A stretch of DNA of 64,000 nt from Luteipulveratus flavus (lineage in GTDB: Bacteria > Actinomycetota > Actinomycetes > Actinomycetales > Dermatophilaceae). Below are positions 31,366 to 40,797 of the stretch, piece by piece (the stretch's first letter is position 1; every line of letters begins with the position of its first letter). Below the pieces are notes generated by a model. It ran no database searches and was not told the DNA's origin. It was given only the letters and a program-made list of their open reading frames with translations. A program made the translations under genes and the position numbers. Location of the stretch: NCBI RefSeq assembly GCF_029439465.1, contig NZ_JAROAV010000010.1, positions 1 to 64,000 of the forward strand. Reading direction: 5' to 3'.

Positions 31366-31371
31366 ACCGTA
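31366..31371 (-). promoter_or_regulatory. -10 box TACGGT before the nucleotidyltransferase gene
   Basis: Minus-strand TACGGT ends 6 nt before the GTG start. Confidence 0.5.
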
Positions 31372-31422
31372 CGACCCCGGGCACTCGGAGAACGCCCATC
31401 CCGATGGGTGATACTTGAGCCC

Positions 31423-32580
31423 ATGAGCGTGTCCCTCGGAATGCCGTCCGCCCCTGCCCCGGTCCTCGCCCCCCGGCGCAAGACGCGCAAGATCAAGGTC
31501 GGCAAGGTCGAGGTCGGCGGCGACGCCCCCATCTCCGTGCAGTCGATGACCACGACGCCCACCACGGACATCAACGCCACGCTCCAGCAGATCGCCGAGC
31601 TCACCGCCGCCGGGTGCGACATCGTGCGGGTCGCCTGCCCCAGCCGCGACGACGCCGAGGCGCTGCCCGCCATCGCGCAGAAGTCGCAGATCCCGGTCAT
31701 CGCCGACATCCACTTCCAGCCCAACTACGTCTACGCCGCGATCGATGCCGGCTGCGCCGCCGTCCGCGTCAACCCGGGCAACATCCGGCAGTTCGACGAC
31801 CAGGTCGGCGAGATCGCTCGGCGCGCGAAGGCCGCGGGCGTCTCCCTCCGCATCGGCGTCAACGCCGGCTCGTTGGACAAGCGGCTGCTGGAGAAGTACG
31901 GCAAGCCGACGCCCGAGGCCCTCGTCGAGTCGGCCGTCTGGGAGGCGTCGCTGTTCGAGGAGCACGACTTCCACGACTTCAAGATCTCGGTCAAGCACAA
32001 CGACCCCGTCGTGATGGTGCGCGCGTACGAGCTGCTCGCCGAGCGGGGCGACTGGCCGCTCCACCTCGGCGTGACCGAGGCGGGCCCGGCGTTCCAGGGC
32101 ACCATCAAGTCGGCGACCGCGTTCGGGGCGCTGCTGTCCAAGGGCATCGGCGACACCATCCGCGTCTCCCTCTCGGCCCCGCCGGTCGAGGAGGTCAAGG
32201 TCGGCAACCAGATCCTGCAGAGCCTCAACCTCAAGCCGCGCAAGCTGGAGATCGTCTCCTGCCCGTCCTGCGGCCGCGCCCAGGTCGACGTCTACACCCT
32301 CGCCGAGCAGGTCACCGCCGGCCTGGAGGGCATGACCGTCCCGTTGCGCGTCGCCGTCATGGGCTGTGTCGTCAACGGCCCGGGTGAGGCGCGCGAGGCC
32401 GACCTCGGCGTGGCGTCCGGCAACGGCAAGGGCCAGATCTTCGTCAAGGGCGAGGTCATCAAGACCGTGCCGGAGAGCCAGATCGTCGAGACGCTGATCG
32501 AGGAGGCCATGCGGATCGCCGACGAGATGGGCGAGCCGGTCGACGGCGAGGGCGCCGCACCCGTCGTCAGCGTCTCTTAG
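31423..32580 (+). CDS. ispG: 4-hydroxy-3-methylbut-2-enyl diphosphate synthase
   Basis: Iron-sulfur enzyme of the MEP pathway that converts MEcPP to HMBPP. The 385-residue protein has [15 protein letters not shown] near the N-terminus, [19 protein letters not shown], and the cluster cysteines in [12 protein letters not shown] and [11 protein letters not shown]. The ATG start gives [11 protein letters not shown]; the frame upstream reads back into the neighbour and is rejected. It completes the dxr-rseP-ispG group, although two genes lie between rseP and ispG here. Its end overlaps the reverse DUF402 gene by 4 bp. Confidence 0.96.
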   Translation: MSVSLGMPSAPAPVLAPRRKTRKIKVGKVEVGGDAPISVQSMTTTPTTDINATLQQIAELTAAGCDIVRVACPSRDDAEALPAIAQKSQIPVIADIHFQPNYVYAAIDAGCAAVRVNPGNIRQFDDQVGEIARRAKAAGVSLRIGVNAGSLDKRLLEKYGKPTPEALVESAVWEASLFEEHDFHDFKISVKHNDPVVMVRAYELLAERGDWPLHLGVTEAGPAFQGTIKSATAFGALLSKGIGDTIRVSLSAPPVEEVKVGNQILQSLNLKPRKLEIVSCPSCGRAQVDVYTLAEQVTAGLEGMTVPLRVAVMGCVVNGPGEAREADLGVASGNGKGQIFVKGEVIKTVPESQIVETLIEEAMRIADEMGEPVDGEGAAPVVSVS

Positions 32581-33182
32581 GCCTCGACGGAGTCGCTGCT
32601 GGCCAGGTAGCGGCGCAGCCACTCGAACCCGGTCCCGCCGAAGGGGCCGGTCTCCGACCGCACCGACTCCAGCACCCACGCGCAGTCGCGCTCCGCGCCC
32701 GCGACGACCTCCGCCGGGTACGCCAGGGAGACCTGGTGCTCGGCGAACTCGTCCTCGTCGTCGACGTAGACCGTGCCGTCCACCAGCCGGATGACGTCCA
32801 GGTCCAGGTCGACCGCCGTCACGCTCCAGCCCGCGTCGTCCCGCCGCCAGACGGGCGTCGTCGCGATGTCGACGTAGATCAGCACGCGGTGGGGCTCGTC
32901 CTCCAGGCAGTCCCAGAACGTCGCGGCGTACCCCGAGGCCAGCGGGAAGAGCACGACCTGCGCACGGCGGGCCTCGAAGGCCGCGCCGGGCCGGGCGAAC
33001 GCCGTACCGGCGGGGAGGCCGAGCCAGTGGCCGAACTCGTCGGCGCCCAGGTAGGTGGCCTCGAACTGCCAGTGCTCTCCGTCGCCCCACTTGCGGAAGT
33101 CGACGTGGACGCGTGCGCCGGGCAGGTCGGGGACGTCGTCCGGCGCGAGCGGATCGGTCGTCGGTGGGGGCTGTGTCGGCAC
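32577..33182 (-). CDS. DUF402 domain protein
   Basis: A 201-residue protein matching the DUF402 pattern: [19 protein letters not shown] at the N-terminus and [16 protein letters not shown]... with [23 protein letters not shown], whose acidic residues are the conserved metal-binding cluster. Some relatives are nucleoside di- and triphosphatases or bind RNA; the activity here is unknown. The GTG start follows a TACGGT leaderless box by 6 nt. Confidence 0.8.
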   Translation of the reverse strand: MPTQPPPTTDPLAPDDVPDLPGARVHVDFRKWGDGEHWQFEATYLGADEFGHWLGLPAGTAFARPGAAFEARRAQVVLFPLASGYAATFWDCLEDEPHRVLIYVDIATTPVWRRDDAGWSVTAVDLDLDVIRLVDGTVYVDDEDEFAEHQVSLAYPAEVVAGAERDCAWVLESVRSETGPFGGTGFEWLRRYLASSDSVEA

Positions 33183-33188
33183 GCGACC

Positions 33189-33194
33189 ACCGTA
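33189..33194 (-). promoter_or_regulatory. -10 box TACGGT before the DUF402 gene
   Basis: Minus-strand TACGGT ends 6 nt before the GTG start. Confidence 0.5.
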
Positions 33195-33268
33195 GTCGGC
33201 GCCTCCGTCGCCGAATCGATCGGCGCGTTTGGTTACGCCGAAGGCCTCGGAGGAGGCAGGCTGGAAGG

Positions 33269-34111
33269 GTGCTACGGACCTTCGGCGCGACCCGGACGCT
33301 CGGGACGAGCGACCTCGACCGGGTTCTGCGGCTGTGCGCGCAGGACCCGATGGCCAACGTCTTCGTCGCCGCGCGGGTGCAGGAGGGCGGCGTGGGGTTC
33401 GGCAGCTCGCTGCTCGGCATCGAGGACGGCGGCCGGCTGAAGTCGGTGTGCTGGGTGTCCGCGAACGTCGTCCCCGTCGCGTGCGACGAGGCGGCCCTGG
33501 ACGCCTTCGCGGGCCGGCTGCGGCGGCAGCGACGCCGGGTGTCCTCGGTGTTCGGCGACGCGACCCAGGTGCTCGGGCTGTGGGAGCGGCTGGAGCGGCA
33601 CTGGGGCGAGCCCCGGTCGCTGCGATCGGACCAGCCGATGATGGCCGCGCGCACTCGCCCCGCCGACGAGGGGCGACCGCTGGACCCACGGGTGCGCCGG
33701 GCCCGTCCCGACGAGATCGACCTGGTCCTGCCGGCCTCCGCGGCGATGTTCACCGAGGAGATCGGCTACCCGCCGTACGTCGGATCCGACCGCGACTACC
33801 GCAGCCTGGTCGCGGCACTCATCCGCGCGGGCCACACCTACGTCGTCGTCGAGGACGGCCGGGTGATCTTCAAGGCCGACATCGGCTCGCTGGCCGGGGG
33901 AGTCGCGCAGATCCAGGGCGTCTGGGTCGCTCCCGACGTCCGCGGTCAGGGCATCGCGGCGCCGGCCATGTGCTCGGTCGTGCAGCACATCATGGAGCAC
34001 GTCGCGCCGGTCGTGACGCTCTACGTCAACGCCTACAACGAGCCGGCGCTGCGCGCGTACGCGGGGTCCGGTTTCACGCAGGTCGGCCGGTTTGCGACAG
34101 TGATTCTGTGA
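33269..34111 (+). CDS. DUF4081-GNAT acetyltransferase
   Basis: A 280-residue two-domain protein. The N-terminal half (DPMANVFVAARV and CDEAALDAFAGRL regions) is the DUF4081 type, and the C-terminal half is GNAT with QIQGVWVAPDVRGQGIAAPA and LYVNAYNEPALRAYAGSGF. In Mycobacterium a protein of this kind (Rv2867c) directly follows ispG, matching this position. The GTG start has GGAGGAGG upstream. The stop overlaps the next start (GTGA). Confidence 0.87.
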   Translation: MLRTFGATRTLGTSDLDRVLRLCAQDPMANVFVAARVQEGGVGFGSSLLGIEDGGRLKSVCWVSANVVPVACDEAALDAFAGRLRRQRRRVSSVFGDATQVLGLWERLERHWGEPRSLRSDQPMMAARTRPADEGRPLDPRVRRARPDEIDLVLPASAAMFTEEIGYPPYVGSDRDYRSLVAALIRAGHTYVVVEDGRVIFKADIGSLAGGVAQIQGVWVAPDVRGQGIAAPAMCSVVQHIMEHVAPVVTLYVNAYNEPALRAYAGSGFTQVGRFATVIL

Positions 34112-34512
34112 TCTTCTCTGCTTCGACCCTTCCTTGGGGCGCTCGTGGTGTGACCGGTGCCTTCCTCGCGTCCGGCACGATCCACCTGGTCCGTCCGCAG
34201 GTCTTCGAGCCGCTCATCCCGCCGGCGCTGGAGTCCCGTCGCCGCGAGCTGGTGTACGCCTCCGGTGTGGCCGAGCTGGCGTGTGCCGCAGGGCTTCTCG
34301 TCCCTCGCCTGCGGCGTCCGGCCGCGCTGGCGTCCGCGGCGCTGCTGGTGGCGGTGCTCCCGGGCAATGTGCAGATGGCGGCGGATGCCCACCAGCGCGT
34401 GCAGCGCAAGGGCTCGACGCCGAAGCGGGAAGCCGTACGAGCGGTGATGTTCGCGCGGGTCCCCCTCCAGGTCCCGCTCATCCGGGCGGTGCTGCGCGCC
34501 GGGAAGGTCTGA
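34108..34512 (+). CDS. DoxX-like small membrane protein
   Basis: A 134-residue protein with about four hydrophobic segments. GVTGAFLASGTIHLVRPQVF and the ELVYASGVAELACAAGLLVP stretch match the DoxX/DoxD-like family of quinol-oxidase-associated or unknown membrane proteins. The GTG start overlaps the GNAT stop by 4 bp. Function unknown. Confidence 0.75.
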   Translation: MIFSASTLPWGARGVTGAFLASGTIHLVRPQVFEPLIPPALESRRRELVYASGVAELACAAGLLVPRLRRPAALASAALLVAVLPGNVQMAADAHQRVQRKGSTPKREAVRAVMFARVPLQVPLIRAVLRAGKV

Positions 34513-34519
34513 CCGCCCG

Positions 34520-35167
34520 TCAGCGCGAGGTGTTGTCCGGGTAGAGACCGTTCGCGTACGAGGGGCCGTAGTAGCGGTCCAGCTCCTCCAGCGAGTCGTC
34601 GCGCCGGACGAGCTCCTTGGCGATGACCGCGTGCCGCGGCATCGCGTCCGGTCGCCAGGTCTGCGGGTCCCACGTCCGGGACCGCAGGAACGCCTTGGCG
34701 CAGTGGTAGTAGACCTGCTCGACGTGGACGAGCAGCACCAGCACGGGCCGGTGCCCCTGCACCTCCATGTCGTCGAAGAACGGCCCGTCGGTGACCAGAC
34801 GCGCCGTGCCGTTGATGCGCAGCGTGTCGCCCCGGCCCGGGATGAGGAGGTTCAACCCGACGTGCGGGTTGGTCAGGATGTTCCTGTAGCCGTCGGCGCG
34901 CTTGTTGCCGACACGCTCCGGCACGGCGACCGTCCGCCGGTCGAGCACCTTCACGAAGCCGGCCGGGTCGCCCTTGGGCGAGACGTCGCAGGTGCCGTCG
35001 GAGGCCGAGGTGCCGACGAAGCACAGGGGCGACGCGGCGAGCCACTGCACGTCCAGGTCGTGCAGCTCGGTGCGCGCCTTGTCGCGCACGGCCGGCGCGG
35101 GTGAGCCGAGCAGGTCGACGAGGGCGGTCTCGTCGGTGATCTGCGGCAGCTGGTCGTACGAGGTCAT
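34520..35167 (-). CDS. Pyridoxamine 5'-phosphate oxidase-type flavoprotein (MSMEG_1061 family)
   Basis: A 215-residue FMN-binding split-barrel protein. The pattern FVGTSASDGTCDVSPKGDP, RVGNKRADGYRNILTNPHVG and NGTARLVTD is that of the FMN-dependent PPOX-type family described from MSMEG_1061. The usual role is reduction of small aromatics or cofactor-linked redox; the substrate is unknown. Its ATG overlaps the folP2 stop (ATGA), implying coupling. Confidence 0.85.
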   Translation of the reverse strand: MTSYDQLPQITDETALVDLLGSPAPAVRDKARTELHDLDVQWLAASPLCFVGTSASDGTCDVSPKGDPAGFVKVLDRRTVAVPERVGNKRADGYRNILTNPHVGLNLLIPGRGDTLRINGTARLVTDGPFFDDMEVQGHRPVLVLLVHVEQVYYHCAKAFLRSRTWDPQTWRPDAMPRHAVIAKELVRRDDSLEELDRYYGPSYANGLYPDNTSR

Positions 35168-36123
35168 GCGGGGTCCTTCCGGTCGAGCCCGGGCTCGCCG
35201 CGGACGGCGAGCGTGGGCGGGCGGTCGCCCCGGATGGAGGCGACCATGTCGACGACCCTCCGCGTGGCGCGCACGTCGTGCGCGCGGAAGACGGTCGCAC
35301 CGGACCATGCGGCGACGGCGGTAGCGGCGAGTGTGCCCTCGAGGCGGTCGTCGGCCGGCAGGTCGAGCGTCTCGCCGACGAAGTCCTTGCGCGAGAGCGC
35401 CTGCAGGACCGGGTAGCCGAGGGCGGCGACGTCGGCCGTGTGGCGCAGCACCAGCAGCGAGTGCCGGGTGGTCTTGCCGAAGTCGAGGGTGGGGTCGATG
35501 AGGATCCGCTCCGGGAGGACACCGGCGGCGCGGGCCGCGGCGGCGCCCGCGGCCAGCGTCCGGACGACGTCGCGCACCACGGCGAGCTCGTCCGCGCCCT
35601 CGGCGTCCTCGTACCGGACGCCGACGGGGTCGGTACGCGGAGGCAGACCGCCGGTGTGCGAGCAGACCACGCCCGCGCCCAGCTCAGCCGCGACGTGGAC
35701 CAGGTCGGGGTCGTGCCCGGCCCAGGTGTCGTTGACCAGGTCGAGCCCGGCGTCGGCGGCCGCCCGAGCGACGTCCGAGCGCCAGGTGTCCAGGCTGAGC
35801 ACCAGGTCGGGATAGGCCGTCCGGGCGTGCTCGAGGAAGGGGACGACCCGCCGGATCTCCTCCTGCGCGTCCACCTGCTCGCCCTCCTGCCCGGCCCGCA
35901 CGCCGCCGACGTCGACGATGTCCGCGCCCCGCTCCACGGCCTCGTCGAGGGCTCGGCGCGCCGAGTCCAGGTCGGCGTGCCGGTTGCCCGACCAGAACGA
36001 GTCGGGTGTGCGGTTCACGATCGCCATGACGGCCGGGCGGCCGGAGTCGAAGCGCTGCCCGCGCAGGACCAGCGGCGGCGTCCGCGGCAGCTCGAGAGGA
36101 TGTACGGCGGGCGCAGAGGTCAC
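35164..36123 (-). CDS. folP2: Dihydropteroate synthase paralogue of the FolP2 type
   Basis: TIM-barrel pterin-binding protein, 319 residues. It reads AIVNRTPDSFW where true dihydropteroate synthases read ILNVTPDSFSDGG; this variant loop is known from mycobacterial FolP2, which lacks DHPS activity. Other barrel motifs are present: VDVGGVRAGQEGEQVD, SLDTWRSDVARAA, LVNDTW, DPTLDFGKTTRHSL and FRAHDVRATRRV. No other folate genes are near, supporting a non-folate role. The gene is probably led by a GTG start, and overlaps the PPOX gene downstream. Confidence 0.82.
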   Translation of the reverse strand: MTSAPAVHPLELPRTPPLVLRGQRFDSGRPAVMAIVNRTPDSFWSGNRHADLDSARRALDEAVERGADIVDVGGVRAGQEGEQVDAQEEIRRVVPFLEHARTAYPDLVLSLDTWRSDVARAAADAGLDLVNDTWAGHDPDLVHVAAELGAGVVCSHTGGLPPRTDPVGVRYEDAEGADELAVVRDVVRTLAAGAAAARAAGVLPERILIDPTLDFGKTTRHSLLVLRHTADVAALGYPVLQALSRKDFVGETLDLPADDRLEGTLAATAVAAWSGATVFRAHDVRATRRVVDMVASIRGDRPPTLAVRGEPGLDRKDPA

Positions 36124-36161
36124 CCACTCATCGTGCCACCCCGCCTACGCAGTGCCGCCCC

Positions 36162-37079
36162 TCAGGCGGGCTCGGCGACCCACCGCATCGGGTCGCCCCA
36201 GCCGAGGTCGGTGATGCCGTGCGCGTCGAGCGCCCGGACGACCATCGTCCGTCGGTGGGCCGCGAAGGTGAGGACGTGCGCGATCATCCCGCCGTAGGTG
36301 AACACGGCCGCGGGCGTGCAGGTCGAGTCGACGAAGGTGTCCTCGAGACGTCCCTCGGACACGGTGCGCCGGACGTGGTCCAGGTACACACCGCTCTGCT
36401 CGGCGCACCGGGACCGCAGGGAGGCGATGCTCTCGTGCGTCTCGATCCCGAAGTCGTACTCCTGGTGCGCGAGAGCGGAGTTCCACATGTCCATCTGGCC
36501 GACGAGCCGGGACAGCAGCCGGCGGATCGTCATGACCTCCGGGTCGTCGTCCAGGCCGTAGTCGATGGGCTCGTCCAGCGCCACGTCGGGCAGTCGGGCG
36601 GCGCGGTCGATCATCTGCTCGGTCAGCCAGACGTGGTGCTCGACCATGCGGATGAGCAGGTCCATGGAGCTCACCTTCGTCGGTGCGGGCAGCCGGATGC
36701 TGCCGGGTGGGTGGAAGTGCGCGCCGCTCGGCGCGTCGACGGTGAAGCGGTCCGGCCGGATGCGCCACCGACTCGGCGGCCGTCCGAAACCCCGCTCGAA
36801 GGCCCGGGTGAACGCCTCGTGGGAGGCGTACCCCGCCTCCACCGCGACGTCGATGATGGCCAGGTCGGTCGTGGCCAGCCGGTACGCCGCCCGCTCCAGC
36901 AGGAGCCGACGGCGCAGCCGGGCGGGGGGCTCGCCGGCCACCGAGGACACCAGCCGGTCCAGGTGGAAGCGGGACAGGTAGAGCCGGCCGGCGAGATCCT
37001 CGGCGCTCGCGTCGTGCTCGTCCAGGGCGTCGGTGAGCACCTCGAGGAACTCCCGGAAGGTGTCCTGTGCGGTGCTCAT
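36162..37079 (-). CDS. AraC-type regulator fused to a DinB-like domain
   Basis: A 305-residue fusion. Residues about 1-100 are an AraC helix-turn-helix pair (LAGRLYLSRFHLDRLVSSVA and AIIDVAVEAGYASHEAFTRAFERGFGRPPS). Residues from about 145 on form a DinB/YfiT helical bundle starting LLIRMVEHHVWLTEQMIDRA with later His residues (IAHVLTFAAHRR) that could bind metal. This places enzyme-like sensing and DNA binding in one chain. The ATG has GAGGA 8 nt upstream; another in-frame ATG lies six codons earlier. Confidence 0.82.
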   Translation of the reverse strand: MSTAQDTFREFLEVLTDALDEHDASAEDLAGRLYLSRFHLDRLVSSVAGEPPARLRRRLLLERAAYRLATTDLAIIDVAVEAGYASHEAFTRAFERGFGRPPSRWRIRPDRFTVDAPSGAHFHPPGSIRLPAPTKVSSMDLLIRMVEHHVWLTEQMIDRAARLPDVALDEPIDYGLDDDPEVMTIRRLLSRLVGQMDMWNSALAHQEYDFGIETHESIASLRSRCAEQSGVYLDHVRRTVSEGRLEDTFVDSTCTPAAVFTYGGMIAHVLTFAAHRRTMVVRALDAHGITDLGWGDPMRWVAEPA

Positions 37080-37126
37080 GCCGACGATCCTCGCCATCGG
37101 GTCCGGTGGGCGCTTGATCGCGCTTG

Positions 37127-37894
37127 CTAGCCCCAGGTCACCTGCATCCGGTCGCGCCAGAAGCTCACGACGTCCCGGCCCTCGCAGCTCATCTCCTCGC
37201 CGCGGTTCCACAGGCCGAGGTAGAGCTGGGCGGCGGTGCCGGTGACGACGGAGTCGGCCTCCTGCGGCCGGCCGGTGCGCACGACCTGCAGAGGCCCGTC
37301 GCTGACCACGGCGCGCCACACGTCGCCGGTGTCGACAGCGCGGACGTCGACCTCGACGCGCTGGGTGGAGGTGAGGCCCTCGCCGGGGCGGGTGGCGAAG
37401 CCGCTCAGCAGCTCGTCGACCCCGTCGGCGGCGACCTCGGGCGGGATGTCCGCCTCGACCGAGGTGGGGACGCGGCCGAGCTGGGCGGAGAGCGCGTCGA
37501 CCGCGTGGACGGTCGTCTCGTGGCACTGACGCCGTGCCCAGGCCTCGCGCGGAGCGGGTGCGTCGTTGAGGAAGAAGAACACGTCGAGGTCCGCCGGTGC
37601 GCGGCGCAGCGAGGCGCGCAGCACGTCCGAGCCGTGCCCGAGCCAGGTGAGCGGGTCCGCGGTCTCCAGCCCCTCCTCCTCGAGCCGCTCGGTGTCCTGG
37701 CGCGGCAGCTCGCGGACGATGGCGGTGGCCCACCGGTGCACCATCCCGAGGTGGGCGATGAGCCGGCTGACGGTCCACCCACGACAGGTGGGGACGGTCG
37801 CCTCGAGGCCGGTGGACTGGGCGTACGCGTCCAGCCGGGCCGTCGCGAGCGCGATCCCCTCAAGGTGCTGCGCCATCGGGAGTGTCGTCGGCAT
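37127..37894 (-). CDS. Maleylpyruvate isomerase family mycothiol-dependent enzyme (DinB fold)
   Basis: A 255-residue protein with the MDMPI-type N-terminal bundle: TCRGWTVSRLIAHLGMVHRWA near residue 40 and the second His in CHETTVHAVDALSAQLG. These three histidine positions form the metal site of mycothiol-dependent isomerases and S-transferases. The C-terminal domain (GTAAQLYLGLWNRG) matches the associated MDMPI C domain. The thiol substrate is unknown. The ATG has a TAGGTT box 6 nt upstream. Confidence 0.85.
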   Translation of the reverse strand: MPTTLPMAQHLEGIALATARLDAYAQSTGLEATVPTCRGWTVSRLIAHLGMVHRWATAIVRELPRQDTERLEEEGLETADPLTWLGHGSDVLRASLRRAPADLDVFFFLNDAPAPREAWARRQCHETTVHAVDALSAQLGRVPTSVEADIPPEVAADGVDELLSGFATRPGEGLTSTQRVEVDVRAVDTGDVWRAVVSDGPLQVVRTGRPQEADSVVTGTAAQLYLGLWNRGEEMSCEGRDVVSFWRDRMQVTWG

Positions 37895-37900
37895 GGTCAC

Positions 37901-37906
37901 AACCTA
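37901..37906 (-). promoter_or_regulatory. -10 box TAGGTT before the mycothiol-dependent enzyme gene
   Basis: Minus-strand TAGGTT ends 6 nt before the ATG start. Confidence 0.55.
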
Positions 37907-37962
37907 GTGGCGCCGACGGCGGGCCCGGGCGCCACTAGCGGCAGGTGTCGGCGACGGCCCTC

Positions 37963-38916
37963 TCAGGCGAACGCGTCGACGCCGGTGAGGCGCGCGGACA
38001 GCTCCCAGAGCCGGGCCGCCTGCTCGGGGTCGGCGGCGTGCTCGCGGACGCCCGGCCCGTCGGCGTCGGACGGGACGACCCGGGCGATGTCGACGTCTTC
38101 GAGATAGACGCCGCCCCGCCCGTCCAGCTGGGGAGAGGTCGCCGCCCACACCTGGGTGGCGGCGCCCTGCTGCGGCGTCTTGAAGGCCGCGTTGACGGGT
38201 CGGCCGTCCTCGTCGACCCAGCCCAGCCGCACCTGCTCCTCGTGCGGGACGTGGCGCTGCAGCGGCGTCATGATGCCGCCGGGGTGGAGGGAGAACGCGC
38301 GTACGCCGTCGCCCTCGGCCAGCCGGTCCAGGTGGAGGGCGAACAGGGCGTTGGCGGTCTTGGACTGCCCGTACGCGACCCACTTGTCGTAACCGGTCTC
38401 GAGCTGCGGGTCCTCCCAGCGGATCCCGGAGCGGCGATGACCCGCCGAGGACACCGAGATCACCCGCGCGCCACCGCGCAGGGCCGGCCAGAGGCGGTTG
38501 ACGAGCGCGTAGTGGCCGAGGTGGTTGGTGCCGAGCTGGGCCTCCCACCCGGGGCCGATGCGGGTCTCGGGGCAGGCCATGATCCCGGCGCTGTCGATCA
38601 GCATGTCGACGTGGCGTCCGGAGGCGACCAGCTCCTCGGCGAAGCGCCGGATGCTGTCCTGGTCGCCGAGGTCCAGCTCGGCCACCTCGACCCGGTCCAG
38701 ACCCGACAGCGTCTCCGTCGCCGAGTCGACGCGACGGGCGGGGACGACGACGTGCGCGCCCGCCGCGTGCAGGGCCCGGGTCGTCTCCAGCCCGAGCCCG
38801 GAGTAGCCCCCCGTCACGACGGCGAGTCGACCGGACAGGTCCTGGCCGTGCAGGACCTCCTGCGCGGTCGTGTCCCGGCCGAACCCCGATCCGATGGGCT
38901 GCTGTGGTGTCGTCAT
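37963..38916 (-). CDS. Short-chain dehydrogenase/reductase
   Basis: A 317-residue SDR with cofactor motif TGGYSGLGLETTRAL, the DLGDQDSI acidic patch, the NNAG-equivalent DSAGIMA, catalytic Ser in ISVSSAGHR and Tyr/Lys in YGQSKTANALFALHL. The pattern is that of the retinol-dehydrogenase/oxidoreductase-like SDRs common in actinobacteria. Substrate unknown. The ATG (MTTPQQPIG) has a TAGCGT box 8 nt upstream. Confidence 0.87.
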   Translation of the reverse strand: MTTPQQPIGSGFGRDTTAQEVLHGQDLSGRLAVVTGGYSGLGLETTRALHAAGAHVVVPARRVDSATETLSGLDRVEVAELDLGDQDSIRRFAEELVASGRHVDMLIDSAGIMACPETRIGPGWEAQLGTNHLGHYALVNRLWPALRGGARVISVSSAGHRRSGIRWEDPQLETGYDKWVAYGQSKTANALFALHLDRLAEGDGVRAFSLHPGGIMTPLQRHVPHEEQVRLGWVDEDGRPVNAAFKTPQQGAATQVWAATSPQLDGRGGVYLEDVDIARVVPSDADGPGVREHAADPEQAARLWELSARLTGVDAFA

Positions 38917-38924
38917 GTCGCTCG

Positions 38925-38930
38925 ACGCTA
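38925..38930 (-). promoter_or_regulatory. -10 box TAGCGT before the SDR gene
   Basis: Minus-strand TAGCGT ends 8 nt before the ATG start. Confidence 0.45.
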
Positions 38931-39033
38931 GGCGTTGGAGCGCGCTCGCAGTCAACCGGGAGGGACAACTGGGGTGAGGCTACCGGCGGGCGGCGGATAT
39001 CCTCGCTGGGCCGATTCGATCGAGGAGACCACC

Positions 39034-40797
39034 GTGGCACTGCGTATGTCGACCCTGTTCCTGCGAACCCTGCGCGAGAACCCGGCCGACGCGGAGCTGC
39101 CGGGCCACCAGCTGCTGGTCCGCGCCGGCTACGTCCGCCGCGTCGCCCCCGGCATCTACACCTGGCTGCCGCTCGGCATGAAGGTGCTGAACAAGGTCGA
39201 GAGCATCATCCGCGAGGAGATGGACCGCATCGGCAGCCAGGAGGTGCGCTTCCCCGCGCTGCTCCCGCGGGAGCCGTACGAGGCGACCGGCCGCTGGACG
39301 GAGTACGGCGACAGCCTGTTCCGGCTCAAGGACCGCAAGGACGCCGACATGATGCTCGGCCCCACGCACGAGGAGATGTTCTGCCTCGCGGTCAAGGACA
39401 TGTACTCCTCCTACAAGGACCTGCCGCTGTCGCTCTACCAGGTCCAGAACAAGTACCGCGACGAGGCGCGTCCGCGCGCGGGCATCCTGCGTGGCCGCGA
39501 GTTCATCATGAAGGACTCCTACTCCTTCGACATCGACCAGGCGGGGCTGCAGAAGGCCTACGACGCCCACCGCGAGGCGTACATCCGCATCTTCAACCGG
39601 CTCGGCTTCGAGTACGTCATCGTCCACGCCGACTCCGGCGCGATGGGCGGCTCGGCCTCGGAGGAGTTCCTCGCGGTCAACGAGAACGGCGAGGACACCT
39701 TCGTCCGCGACGAGCACGGGTACGCCGCGAACGTCGAGGCCGTCGTCGTCCCCCAGGCCGCACCGGTCGAGGTGACTGCGGGTGCCGCCCACGTCGAGGA
39801 CACCCCGGACACCCCGACCATCGAGACGCTGGTCGCCGCCCTCAACCGCGACCACGCGCGGACCGACGGCCGCGAGTGGACCGGCGCGGACACCCTCAAG
39901 AACGTCCTGGTCGTGCTCGTCCACCCCGACGGCACCCGCGAGCCGCTGGCCATCGGCCTGCCCGGTGACCGCGAGGTCGACGCCAAGCGGCTGGAGGTCA
40001 AGGTCGCCCCCGCGGAGGTCGAGCCGTTCGAGGAGAAGGACTTCGCCGCGTACCCGATGCTCGCGAAGGGCTACATCGGCCCCGGCGTCCTCGGCAGCGA
40101 GCAGTCCTCCACGATCCGCTACCTGCTCGACCCCTCGATCGCGGAGGGCTCGGCCTGGGTCACCGGCGCCGACGAGCACGGCAAGCACGTCATCGACCTC
40201 GTGCACGGCCGCGACTTCACCGCCGACGGCACCATCCAGGCGGGCGAGATCCGCGCCGGCGACGTGTCGCCCGACGGCACGGGCACGCTGAAGCTCGCCC
40301 GCGGCATCGAGATGGGCCATATCTTCCAGCTCGGCACCAAGTACGCCGAGGCGCTCGGCCTGAAGGTCCTGGACGAGAACGGCAAGCTCGTCACCGTCAC
40401 GATGGGCTCGTACGGCGTCGGTGTCACCCGCGCCGTCGGCGTCATCGCCGAGGACAACAACGACCAGTACGGCCTGATCTGGCCGCGCGAGATCGCGCCG
40501 GCCGACGTGCACGTCGTGGTGGCCAGCAAGGACGAGTCGGTGTTCGTGCGGGCCGAGGAGATCGTCCGCGGCCTGGAGGCGCAGGACGTCGAGGTGCTCT
40601 ACGACGACCGGCCGAAGGTCTCGCCGGGCGTGAAGTTCAAGGACGCCGAGCTGATCGGGGTGCCGACGATCCTGGTCATCGGCAAGGGCCTCGCCGACGG
40701 CAAGGTCGAGATCAAGGACCGCCGCTCCGGCGAGCGTCGCGAGGTGCCCGTGGACGAGGCCGTCGCGCAGCTCGTCGCGGAGGTGGCGGCCTCCTGA
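39034..40797 (+). CDS. proS: Prolyl-tRNA synthetase (bacterial type)
   Basis: Class II aminoacyl-tRNA synthetase charging tRNA-Pro, 587 residues, the length of the bacterial type with the INS editing domain. Motif 2 is seen in [21 protein letters not shown], motif 3 near [15 protein letters not shown], and the editing insertion lies about residues 220-400, including [16 protein letters not shown]. The anticodon-binding domain closes with [21 protein letters not shown]. The GTG start has GAGGAG 6 nt upstream; an ATG four codons later is an alternative. It sits near ispG as in many actinobacteria. Confidence 0.96.
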   Translation: MALRMSTLFLRTLRENPADAELPGHQLLVRAGYVRRVAPGIYTWLPLGMKVLNKVESIIREEMDRIGSQEVRFPALLPREPYEATGRWTEYGDSLFRLKDRKDADMMLGPTHEEMFCLAVKDMYSSYKDLPLSLYQVQNKYRDEARPRAGILRGREFIMKDSYSFDIDQAGLQKAYDAHREAYIRIFNRLGFEYVIVHADSGAMGGSASEEFLAVNENGEDTFVRDEHGYAANVEAVVVPQAAPVEVTAGAAHVEDTPDTPTIETLVAALNRDHARTDGREWTGADTLKNVLVVLVHPDGTREPLAIGLPGDREVDAKRLEVKVAPAEVEPFEEKDFAAYPMLAKGYIGPGVLGSEQSSTIRYLLDPSIAEGSAWVTGADEHGKHVIDLVHGRDFTADGTIQAGEIRAGDVSPDGTGTLKLARGIEMGHIFQLGTKYAEALGLKVLDENGKLVTVTMGSYGVGVTRAVGVIAEDNNDQYGLIWPREIAPADVHVVVASKDESVFVRAEEIVRGLEAQDVEVLYDDRPKVSPGVKFKDAELIGVPTILVIGKGLADGKVEIKDRRSGERREVPVDEAVAQLVAEVAAS

